DNA from: Polymyxa betae
Taxonomy: Eukaryota; Endomyxa; Phytomyxea; Plasmodiophorida; Plasmodiophoridae
NCBI GenBank assembly: GCA_003693705.1
Contig: RBZT01000273.1
Span: forward strand, 1 to 20,724
Length of the DNA stretch: 20,724 nucleotides
Direction of reading: 5' to 3'
A program made the position numbers and the translations under genes. Below are positions 8,449-16,110 of the stretch, in pieces. Every line of letters starts with the position of its first letter. The first letter of the stretch is position 1. Under the pieces are notes generated by a model. That model was not told the DNA's origin, did no database searches, and was given only the letters and a program-made list of their open reading frames with translations.

Positions 8449-8830
8449 CTATTGTTTGTTGATGGCGTTCAGCATTAGCTCGCGAAACTCGTTTGGTCCT
8501 TTGGAGGATCTCATAATTGCATTTTTGACGGCTTGTTCGAGCGCTCTCTGGGTGGATCTGTCTTTGTCATCCATTTCGGTCATCGCTCTGTATTCAAGGA
8601 TGTTTAGTTCGTTTTATAATTCATCTTGTTCTATCTGTGAGGGCTGACCTCGTTCTGCCCAAATATTCGTTCAAATTTTTGAGCAATTTCTTCACCTGTG
8701 TTGGGCTGATTACCTTTTATCTAATCTGGTTGGGTAGTGATTTTTTATCGATTCCAGTTTCTATTTCTGTAATGATTTTATTAGATTCCGCTCGTGTGCT
8801 ATCTTCGCACGCTGTTTTATTTGCATAGAG
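8449..8830 (-). pseudogene. Unidentified helical coding relic
   Basis: Not recognised. Read leftwards, segments in changing frames look coding: ACEDSTRAESNKIITEIETG, then GEEIAQKFERIFGQNE, then PSQIEQDEL, one stop, NELNILEYRAMTEMDDKD and RALEQAVKNAIMRSSKG, ending FRELMLNAINKQ at TAG 8449. Composition is charged and helix-prone, typical of a coiled-coil or DNA-binding accessory protein. Two frame changes and two stops are needed. It follows the copia relic by about 90 bp on the opposite strand. It may be part of another transposon or an old host gene. Confidence 0.3.
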
Positions 8831-8847
8831 CCTGTTCCATATAGAAT

Positions 8848-9234
8848 TTAATCCATTGCATTTATTGCGCCCTTATTAAATCTGGTCGGAAGGCAGTGCT
8901 TAACAAAATTATCGCACTGCCTTTTGGTTGCTATTGCTGTCGATATCATCTCCATCGACATGTCTGCCGACGACCTCAACGACGCTGGAATAGCAGTCTC
9001 GCCGATGACTCGGGACTGCGGGCCATTTCTCTTGCTTTCTTTCCTCCGGGTCTGTTTTCTAATGCGGTCAATTATATACTCCAAAAACGTCGTGGGAGAC
9101 CTTCCTTGAAACCTAATACAGATGAAAATGGAGTCAATTGGACGGCGGAAATGATTGGATTTTTCTTTTGGAACAGAAGGCAGTGTTCACCCGCAGTTTT
9201 TGAACAATTTTCTAGTCAGTGCTCAATAAAATGA
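8848..9234. other. Unassigned open stretch
   Basis: On the minus strand about 120 codons are stop-free from 9207 to 8848 (segments RPIDSIFICIRFQGRSPTTF and YIIDRIRKQTRRKESKRNG). On the plus strand KRRGRPSLKPNTDENG followed by VNWTAEMIGF has a faint Myb/SANT-like look. Neither is convincing. The motif AAGGCAGTG occurs at 8890 and 9177 and inverted at 8916, so the stretch carries some repeat structure. Confidence 0.2.
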
Positions 9235-9334
9235 TCAATTGCGTGGCGGTCACTATTGATGATTTATCGACCTCATTTTTGTTTTTTTTTACTGGTTTTC
9301 ATACAGACTGCTCCATCATCCGAATGACCTCTTC

Positions 9335-9959
9335 AGCGTAATATTTGTCAGCTTTCATATAATGGGCTTTTTATATGGCTTATAAGTGCTGCTTATAACG
9401 GCTCAAATATCTCGTCATCTTTCATTATTTTTCGCAGCTTAGATATCATAAAAGCCTCATTTTGAAAACCAGGCGATCATTTTGGCATGCACGGTACGCT
9501 ATCGTAATCTTGCGCGATCGCATAAAGGTCGTCCTCGATCTTTTGTATATCACTTTGCAATGTCTTTGTAAACGCAAGAACAACTACCTTGCGAAATGCA
9601 TGGGTACGATGGTTTGCAGTCGTAATTTGAGTCGCATTCTGGAGATGTTGAACACTTCAGCATGCATGTACAGCGATGTTTTTTAATACAAATTGATCTG
9701 GAATTCGAATGTAGTCCTCGACAAAGTTTGCAGATATTGAGCACTGGTCGCACGACTCACCCCAAGGTATAGTCGGGACAACCATTCCACTCTCAGATAA
9801 CAGCCGATCTTTAACAATTATCTTATTTTTCATATTTAAATCTGACACTATAGTAAACGATACCTTTTGGAATGGATGCGGTGGCGCACGATTGGTTTCT
9901 TCAGCTTCGCGACAGCTGGAGTTATTTGCTGGATACGGCGGATTGAGAACATTATGCAT
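9335..9959 (-). pseudogene. Coding relic, weakly Spc97/Spc98 (gamma-tubulin complex)-like
   Basis: One frame stays recognisably coding for about 625 bp leftwards from the ATG at 9959 but is broken by TGA, TGA and TAA codons. Segments: PPYPANNSSCREAEE, HPFQKVSFTIVSDLNMKNK, VKDRLLSESGMVVP, VEDYIRIPDQFVLKNIAVHA, a stop, then HRTHAFRKVVVLAFTKTLQS and IQKIEDDLYAIAQDYDS, a stop, then FMISKLRKIMKDDEIFEP. The series 'I-P-x-x-F-x-L-x-N-I', then 'H-A-F-x-x-A', then a helix ending in 'I-E-x-x-L' resembles gamma-tubulin complex components of the GCP5/6 type, but only weakly and by eye. Four stops in about 208 codons, fewer than chance, support a decayed gene. A transposon protein is the alternative. Confidence 0.35.
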
Positions 9960-10093
9960 CTTTGTGTAGAAGTTAGCTGTCGTAATATCGGCACATAATT
10001 AGATTTAAAGAATCAATTCAATATATTTATCAATAGAGAAAGAAAGATTCTCACTCTTTCACAATGCAACAATCTAAGAAAACAAACCTGAAA

Positions 10094-10473
10094 TTACTCT
10101 ACCCGATAAAACAACGACCACGCAGTAACTGGATTCAGATAATCAGATTCGTCAGAAAACCAAGACTTAGATCGTTCCTCAGGCTGTCTGCACTGAAGCT
10201 CGGTTCCAGTATTCGTAGGAAACAGAATATCGTCAAAATCCGGCTGGTGAAGGGACACAGCCTCATTCTCAGCAAAGCTTCCTGATTTTTGAAACGAGCT
10301 GGCACAAAACAACGGACGTCTCCAAAGGCTGTCTGCAAAGTAAGCTGTCTTGAACTGAAAAGTGAGATAAAGCAGTCCTTGATCACCATCTTTGATAGTT
10401 GAAGGAGATTGACAGCGCCAGATATCTTCATTGTCACCGATTTATGGGTCTGCTGCGGCTTCCATGGAATCAA
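10094..10473 (-). pseudogene. Coding relic upstream of the 9335-9959 relic
   Basis: Two overlapping frames look coding in succession: from 10473, WKPQQTHKSVTMKISGAVNL and KDCFISLFSSRQLTLQTAF; then, after a shift near 10310, ASSFQKSGSFAENEAVSLHQ, PDFDDILFPTNTG, ERSKSWFSDESDYLNPVTAW, ending at 10094. The acidic, aromatic-poor composition is unlike the neighbouring transposases and more like a host protein. It lies 5' of the 9335-9959 relic on the same strand, separated by an AT-rich 130-bp stretch (9960-10090) that could be an intron, so both may be pieces of a single gene. Family unknown. Confidence 0.3.
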
Positions 10474-10488
10474 CTAATTAACTCTGAG

Positions 10489-10504
10489 CATTTGCATGCA
10501 AATG
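10489..10504. repeat. 16-bp perfect palindrome containing ATTTGCAT
   Basis: CATTTGCATGCAAATG is its own reverse complement and contains an octamer-like ATTTGCAT on each strand. It lies 15 bp upstream of the first codon of the 10094-10473 relic. It could be a dimeric transcription-factor site or chance. Confidence 0.6.
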
Positions 10505-10560
10505 GTTATCAGTTACTGATACCTAACGACTGTCCCGGCCGAGTTGAAGAAGATTGAGGA

Positions 10561-11890
10561 TCATCCACCGCGGAGCGTAGAACATCTGCCGGTAACGCTT
10601 CTGCCGTCATTGCTGGATGTAGTCAGATAATATAGAAGACAATTCAGAATGTCATACCCGCTGGCAGATTGATCTGGACGGCTGACGATAAATTCCTCAG
10701 ACGAAATGCGCGGTATCCGACCGAAATGATTGTCGAATCGGATACAAATGTTGACTCGTGCTTGGTAGGCCTGACACGACCTGCTTGGCAATCCTGATAC
10801 TTACCGAAAACTTCTTCGCAATCTTGTCTAAGCTGTTCTACTAAATAGTGGGATGGCCTTTCCCAGGGAACAGACAATTCAGATGTCTGTTTTATGTTCG
10901 CAGTGCGTTTTTTGTAGGATTCGCGATCCATTGATCGTTGATTTTGTTGTGGATTTTTCGTTCATCAGGCGAGAGTTTTCTCATCCACGTCGCACGAAAG
11001 AACTCAATACAGAGAAAGTCGCAGCTTCTTGCGAATGTACTTTAATCCAAGTGTACATATCTCTTCGTGCTCAGTTAGAATATCCAGGACACAGGATTCA
11101 TTAATCGATAGATGATGTTTTCAGCAACGTGCAGCTCCGTAAGGTGCCTGCGATTGGCCTGCTTCCAGTGAAGCAGGCCGCCAATGATATAGGTTTCATT
11201 GCCGAATACTCCTAATCTTACATGACAAGCCGATCGTGATGTAGAAAAGCACTCCTAAACGGAATTATTTTACCTTTCATAGACTTCATACGTTTTTTTC
11301 GAAATCGCAACTGTAGCGATTGTGATTGACCTGCCCATTACAACGGTGCTGAGGTTCAAAGCAAACTGGTACAAAAAAGAAATTTGGCCAGTCTTCAGGA
11401 TATGAAAAACTGGTATGTACATGTCACTTCCGGCGTCTCTGGTCATTATTACTAGAAGCTGTATAACCTTATCTGGACATCGATAAACAGATGTACTCCC
11501 TGAGGCCACCATGGCTCCTGTTTTCAACACGAGATATGACTTGCTTTCTGTCCTCCTTATAAAGGGGGACTCTGCCATACTTCGAAACAATTGCATATTT
11601 CACCGCTATCCAGATCGATTCCGCTGTTGGAACGTTGAAAAACAGCCAAATCATCAACATGATCTTTCATCTAATCCGAATCTGATCAGCAATTGACCCA
11701 TTCCCTAACTGTTGACAAACAATCCACCTCTTCGATCACGTCCACCACTTCCAAAGGGCATTCGGAATTGTCTAAGCCAATTCGGCAGGTATGCTCTCTC
11801 GAATCAAATCCTTGGTCAATGTTACCATCCGGATCGACCACGACAGCAGCTGGGCACGAACATTGCCGCTTCTTGAACCAAGGCCATTCG
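10561..11890 (-). pseudogene. Mutator-like (MULE) transposase, broken
   Basis: Read leftwards: an N-terminal Cys/His region (WPWFKKRQCSCPAAVVV, then REHTCRIGL) resembling the FLYWCH-type finger common in MULEs, then VIEEVDCLSTVREWVNC. The catalytic domain follows: FIRRTESKSYLVLKTG, DKVIQLLVIMTRD, SDMYIPVFHILKTG and LYQFALNLS, then GVFGNETYIIGGLLHWKQAN with RRHLTELHVAENIIYRLMNP. The last pair is the MULE 'G-C-x-F-H-W-K-Q-A' block, with the usual Cys changed to Gly. C-terminally, CIEFFRATWMRKLSPDERKI and HNKINDQWIANPTKN correspond to the 'W-x-N-x-x-x-R-T-N-N' region, then LNCLFPGKGHPTI and EQLRQDCEEVFGKYQ. At least six frame changes and several stops are needed. The last open frame ends at 10561. 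No long terminal inverted repeats were located. Confidence 0.66.
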
Positions 11891-12174
11891 CTGCATAGAT
11901 AGTATTGTTGACCGTTGCTCTACCCGAATTTACTTATTTATAGCGGCCGACGAAAACCGATGGATGCTGTGCTGTCGATGCTGGCATTTTTCCAATTAAA
12001 ATATAGCGAGTTGGGAGAAGAAAACAGATTTTACGGATTTGATAATTTTAGTGAGCATTGAACATAAAATGGTCATTTAAGGATTGCGCTCGCATTAGCT
12101 TGTAGTAATAACGCAGTCCAAGCGTCACGAGAGATACTGTCAGTTACTACCCTATGCAAGTCAAATTTTACTGA
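11891..12174. other. No gene seen
   Basis: AT-rich sequence between the MULE relic and a plus-strand coiled-coil relic. I see no coding segment, strong inverted repeat or known regulatory motif. It may hold the MULE 5' terminal repeat, but the matching end was not found. Confidence 0.4.
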
Positions 12175-12750
12175 TAAACAGATCAATGCAGATCTCAAAA
12201 CAGTATATCGCAAGGTCCAAGAGGCCGAACAAGAAGCCGGCAACAAGAAACCTTAAAAAACCTCTGTACTGGGAACCGCTCAACAATCATTTCGGCGGAC
12301 GACAGAGCGCTGCGCGCTCAAATCTTCTCAAGGATGGTGACTGTGATCAGAAACCAGGCCACGAGATACAGGAAAATGTATCATCTTCAAAAGAATTCTC
12401 AGCACCGTCCTGCAAAAAAGAAAAGTAGACGTTAACGGTCGCCTGGATGCTGTAGCGTCGGTGGACACCGATATCAAACAGGGCTTGGAGAGCTTGGCAA
12501 CAAAACGATACAGGCGATGTCTGCACGTGTGCGCAATACGGGTTAAAGTTTAGTTGATGCAATGAAGCTTCAAACAGCGCACATTCAAAAACCTAACGAA
12601 CTGCTTGAAGCCAGTAATTCAAGGGCTGAGCAGATATTTGAGCTAGAACGCAACAAATCGCCAATCGTAGGCAAACACAGAATCTATTGTTGGAGGCAAT
12701 GGCAAAATTTTTGCAAAAGTACACTTACAACCGCTTAAAAGTCTGGTCGC
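12175..12750 (+). pseudogene. Coiled-coil-like coding relic
   Basis: Not recognised. Segments in successive frames: TDKQINADLKTVYRKVQEAE QEAGNKK ending in a stop at 12256; then from about 12415 KKKVDVNGRLDAVASVDTD and IKQGLESLATK; a shift to IQAMSARVRNTG, a stop, SLVDAMKLQTAHIQKPNEL and LEASNSRAEQIFELER; another shift to QQIANRRQTQNLLLEAMAKF. The long runs of helix-favouring, heptad-like residues suggest a coiled-coil protein. It ends about 50 bp from the stop of the convergent DDE transposase, so it could be the partner gene of that element, as in the Harbinger element at 1591-4128. That link is inference. Confidence 0.35.
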
Positions 12751-12804
12751 ATCATAAAACTTAGTCCTTGATCCTCTCTCGATTGGTTATAGCCTGTTCG
12801 AGTC

Positions 12805-13689
12805 CTAATGTTGGCCCATGAACTTGCTGGCACACAGACGCATTTTCCACACAGACGCGTCTTCTGAATCGCTCGAGTCCGGTTCGACTTCAGCAGCCAC
12901 GTTGTCATCGAGGCTGGAAGATGCGGTAATTTCAATAAATTTTGCGATTTATTTTTTATTGCATTCTTACCAATCGATCGAGAATAACGGGTTCTCGCGC
13001 AGATCTAAGTGAATACTATTGATAGTTGCAGCAAAACGTTTGTAATGCTGGTGCTCGTCATGGCGAAACATTTTCAAAACAGTGAATTAGAGCTTGGTCC
13101 GAGTATCGCCCGCATGGTAAGCCGGCTGACCACAAAACGATTTTTAAAACACCAAGACTGAAAGCTACTTCGTATTTGAGCCCAGCGTGGTTAAGCTTGT
13201 GTGAGAAATATTCAGCATTGAAGGGGTGTGGCTCATCTATCCAGCAATCCGTACAATCAAAGGTGCAGCATGGAGCGCGATGAATCCAATTATCACAACG
13301 ATCATCAAAGCTAACCTATATTGTGGAAGCGCATATGTTAGAGAAGAATTTAGTACAAAATTCTTACCAGCTCCCGAAGATACGTCCTCGGTGTTATAAA
13401 CTTTTAAAATATGCAAAGCCCAAAGAAGCTTCTGACAATTCAGCCCTTTAATTTTTCTTGCCTGTGGCAGGAGCAGATTCCACAGCGATACCGTGACTGA
13501 GAGGGTGATTCCGAAATGAGTTTTGAAGATGCGATCCCAATGACGTGTCCCAGGCCTGGATCCGCCTATTATATGACTCGCATGATGAATAAAACAGCTG
13601 GAGTTGTTGCCGTCTCCAGACATCGTTAGCTTGTATAGCAGAGACGACAAATAAGCACGCAATTTTATGAGATTACTGTCATCACGCAA
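12805..13689 (-). pseudogene. Intron-containing DDE superfamily transposase with internal deletion
   Basis: Starts MRDDSNLIKLRAYLSSLLYK and continues through IIGGSRPGTRHWDRIFKTHF, SLWNLLLPQARKIKG and LLWALHILKVYNTEDVSSG to a donor GTAAGAATTT. A 52-nt intron (13316-13367, ending ATAG, with a CTAAC branch-like motif) follows. The next exon reads SFDDRCDNWIHRAPCCTFDC, TDCWIDEPHPFN, AEYFSHKLNHAGLKYEVAFS and LPCGRYSD, the DDE core with first Asp in DCTDC and second in YSD. A frame change with loss of the third acidic region joins it to FRHDEHQHYKRFAATINSIH and LRENPLFSID, then a second intron (12914-12970, 57 nt) and an acidic tail, EVEPDSSDSEDAS to SKFMGQH, with TAG at 12805. The family is the fungal/algal 'DDE superfamily endonuclease' group related to PIF/Harbinger-IS5. 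One frame mismatch at the first intron and the core deletion make it dead. Confidence 0.72.
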
Positions 13690-13737
13690 TTAATATAGTA
13701 TTATCATACAGAGTTATAAAGTTGTAAAAATTGATTT

Positions 13738-13962
13738 TCAAAACCCAGGCGGCGGCGTCGGATCAATGCCAGCCTTAGCGGATGCGTTATAAATGGGCTT
13801 ATGCGGGCAGGCCATAGACGCTAGATACTTGCTTTGGCGGGCCACGATATAGAATGCTGAAGATATTAACACAATTACGCCGTTCTCCGACCTAAGGCAG
13901 GATCTGAAAACAGATTTTGCCAACAAGCGCTCCTCTTTGAGATATTCCGGTTGAAAATTCAT
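13738..13962 (-). CDS. Small hypothetical protein with one membrane-like segment
   Basis: An uninterrupted 74-codon frame, ATG at 13962 and TGA at 13738. It begins MNFQPEYLKEERLLAKSVFR, a charged amphipathic stretch, then a hydrophobic segment GVIVLISSAFYIVARQ (about residues 28-43) that could be a membrane helix, then polar SKYLASMACPHKPIYNASAK and a proline-rich end TPPPGF. I do not recognise it; a small mitochondrial or ER membrane protein is conceivable. The 5' flank (13963-14030) is AT-rich. It lies 48 bp upstream of the intron-bearing DDE transposase on the same strand, so it might be a first gene or exon of that element. It is the only intact-looking small ORF here with a natural composition, but the length is within chance range. 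Confidence 0.35.
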   Translation of the reverse strand: MNFQPEYLKEERLLAKSVFRSCLRSENGVIVLISSAFYIVARQSKYLASMACPHKPIYNASAKAGIDPTPPPGF

Positions 13963-14320
13963 TGTAAACTATAATGACTATAATATTATAAAACTGTTAA
14001 ATACCCTTAATTACAGTTATATTTCGAAAATCATGGTGCACTAGCTCTCTTGCTGTCATCCCTCCACTAGAACAGTCATCCAAAGTACATAAGCCATAAG
14101 GGTCTCTCACCGATACCTGATCTATCGACGTTGATGGCCGGTAGCACACCATCAGAGCGCAGGCACAGCTGGCGGTCGGAGCATACCCAGGCTCTCCGCC
14201 TGCATTTGCTAGAACATGACCACGCTCAAGCCCTGACTGGGGGGACCGTCTAGGAGTGCTGTAATATCTTCCGAGATATGGATGTTAACTAACTAGGAGG
14301 CCGCATCCTCTCAATGAGGA
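13963..14320. other. Gene-free stretch with structured, faintly 5S-like segment
   Basis: No protein coding seen. GCAGG (about 14159) and GGCGG-T-CGGAGC (about 14171) can pair with GCTCTCCGCCTGC (about 14191-14203), giving a sizeable hairpin. Further on, GGGGGGACCGTCTAGGAGTG (from 14239) followed by CTGTAATATCTT resembles the 3' end of eukaryotic 5S rRNA (GGGAGACCGCC...GGTGCTGT...CTTT), but the central promoter boxes and the closing stem of 5S are not recognisable. It could be a 5S-derived SINE fragment or chance. Confidence 0.3.
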
Positions 14321-14326
14321 ATAAAC

Positions 14327-14491
14327 TTGCAAAAGGTCGACTTTAACGAATTTGCGAACACTCATATATTTGACGATCATTTAGACAATGTAACAGGAGG
14401 TTCCAATCCAGAAAGACCTTCAATCCTTGTACAAAATCAGCAAAAACCTAACGAAGGCGAAAAACATCCCATCCTTTCCGAAGAAATGTAA
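14327..14491 (+). other. Short open stretch of unknown origin
   Basis: A 54-codon stop-free frame reads VDFNEFANTHIFDDHLDN, then GGSNPERPSILVQNQQKPN and GEKHPILSEEM to TAA at 14489. The acidic, asparagine-rich composition looks natural, but there is no start codon and no known domain. It may be a leftover exon of the gene that once lay before the recombinase. Confidence 0.2.
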
Positions 14492-14722
14492 GAGGCTCCG
14501 GTCTTCAGCAGCTTCAACTTCATCAGCCAAAAATGATCGCCAATCTAATTTGGTCATACACAAGACGGTCGAGTTCATCGATCAGAACGAGAAATATTAT
14601 TATTGCTATCTCATAAAACAAAAGCAGAAATTTATCCGTAGCGGCATTATGGCCTACCCCCAACCTACCCCCGACCTACCCACCGTACCCCCTCGCGCTC
14701 TGATACGGGCTCACGCGCACAT

Positions 14723-16110
14723 TTGCGGCGCGGCCCTCGCGCGAAGCAATCGTCCTCTTCGCCTCAATTTAGTCAGGATATTCGACGAGCTCGGCTGCAG
14801 ACCAAAATGGATCCGATGTCCGCTTCCCAGGAGGACTACGTCAATGAGCTGGTCGGACGTGTTCTGGATCAAATGCGATTGTCCTACTCTGCTCACTCTA
14901 CCGGTTTAACTGGAAGTCGTGAGCTGGCTGCCAATACATTAACACAGTACAGTTTTTTGTTTATTGCTTTTAAGCGGTTTTTAAAACGTATTACGGATTT
15001 TTTCTCCACTATTGATTTTAGATGAAAATGCACCAACCGAATTCTGTCCCTCTTTAAGTGCCGACTCGCTCATCGCCTATATCGACAATAAAGTCCTACC
15101 AGAAGGAACTCCTGTGACTATCATGGCTGATACTGCTTCAGACCCAGGACGAGTTGGTCCCGTAATCGACATTTTCAGTAAAAGGCCTCTCTCCGCACAA
15201 AAAGTTGGGGATCTCCAGGTTCATGCAACCAGTTTCTTTCTGCAATTTCTACATTGAATAGTGCCCGCAAGCAAAATGGACAATATCAAGAGCCCTGTAC
15301 AGAATGACATTTTTCAGTATGCTCAAAGATTGACGGGCTGTAGATTTCATCCGGACTTTGCCCGATTATGGCGTACTGGATGCCCTCTCAGCCTGGAGCA
15401 GGTCAAGAATAGGTATACTAAGGTAACGAAAACTGATATTCCGGATTATGTTGCACAAGGTAACAGCCCACTTCTTTCTCATGAACTGGTTACAGTTAGA
15501 AACTCTTTATTAAGCAGAAATGATCGTGCTGGGATGCGTATCTGGGTAATGATTCTATTTCACATACAGTTATTTTTGCGTTCTGCTGAGGGTTTTTCCT
15601 TTACGTTTGAAGATTTTGTCTATGGATTGACATCCGTAGATCCGGTCACAAAACAAGATGCTGCAATCGAGTTAAAAATTAGAGGTAAAAGTGATGAATC
15701 TTCGAAGTTGATGATCTGGAGAAAGGAAAAAGTTCCAGAATTGTGCTTGGTTCGTCACCTTTTGGCCTGGGTTCATATTTTGGGAAAAGATTCTGGTTAT
15801 CTTTTGCCGGACCCTTCCGGAGATTCCGGGAGAGATCCGAAAAAATTCAATATCCAGTGCGTATGTTTTTTTTGTTTCTTTATTGTATGGACTTTGGATG
15901 CAGGTTTCAAAAAGTGCTTGAGAGCGCCCTGAGACGTCATGGAGTTTTTGGGACGCACTCTGTACGTGTGGTGAATGGGAGATGGAGACCCGAGATCGAT
16001 GGCACACGATCCTGTATTGGTGCTTGTAAGTAGAAAAGAAGTTGTCTGGAGTAGGGAGCAAGAAAAAGACTGGCTTTGGCAGGTCGCGGAAAGCTTCACA
16101 AATTCATAAG
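14723..16110 (+). pseudogene. Tyrosine recombinase (Crypton-like) with short introns, broken
   Basis: A Ser/Arg/Pro-rich leader precedes MDPMSASQEDYVNELVGR (ATG at 14807) and RELAANTLTQY, the core-binding domain. An intron of about 70 nt ending TTTTAG at 15021 leads to ENAPTEFCPSLSADSLIAYI and later, past a frame disturbance near 15220-15260, LTGCRFHPDFARLWRT. The catalytic domain shows the first Arg in IQLFLRSAEGFSFTFEDF (codon at 15579), the Lys in IELKIRGKSDE and CLVRHLLAWVHILGKDSG. A clean 47-nt intron (15857-15903, GTGCGT to GATGCAG) restores the frame to FQKVLESALRRHGVFGTHSV with R, giving the H-x-x-R box at 15956-15967. After that the sequence departs: the second His/Trp and the Tyr are not seen in frame, although another frame reads GDGDPRSMAHD and DWLWQVAESFTNS to 16110. 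It therefore lacks the nucleophile. Crypton is the likeliest class; a DIRS-type recombinase is possible. Confidence 0.68.
15857..15903 (+). other. 47-nt spliceosomal intron
   Basis: GTGCGTATG...GGATGCAG interrupts the recombinase between a phase-2 codon of the upstream exon and the exon with the H-x-x-R box. Removing it keeps the catalytic domain in frame, which is direct support for splicing. Confidence 0.7.

Noticed and set aside
10780-10830. A 24-nt intron (GTAAGT...AAGCAG) in the MULE relic
   Set aside because: The GTAAGT and CAG are well placed, but 24 nt is too short to splice in most eukaryotes and the frame is open through it.
11156-11179. Perfect 10-bp hairpin (GGCCTGCTTC, loop CAGT)
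   Set aside because: It lies within the MULE codons for GLLHWKQA, so coding sequence explains it.
12818-13012. Plus-strand frame opposite the DDE transposase
   Set aside because: It is the shadow of the last exons and intron of the minus-strand transposase.
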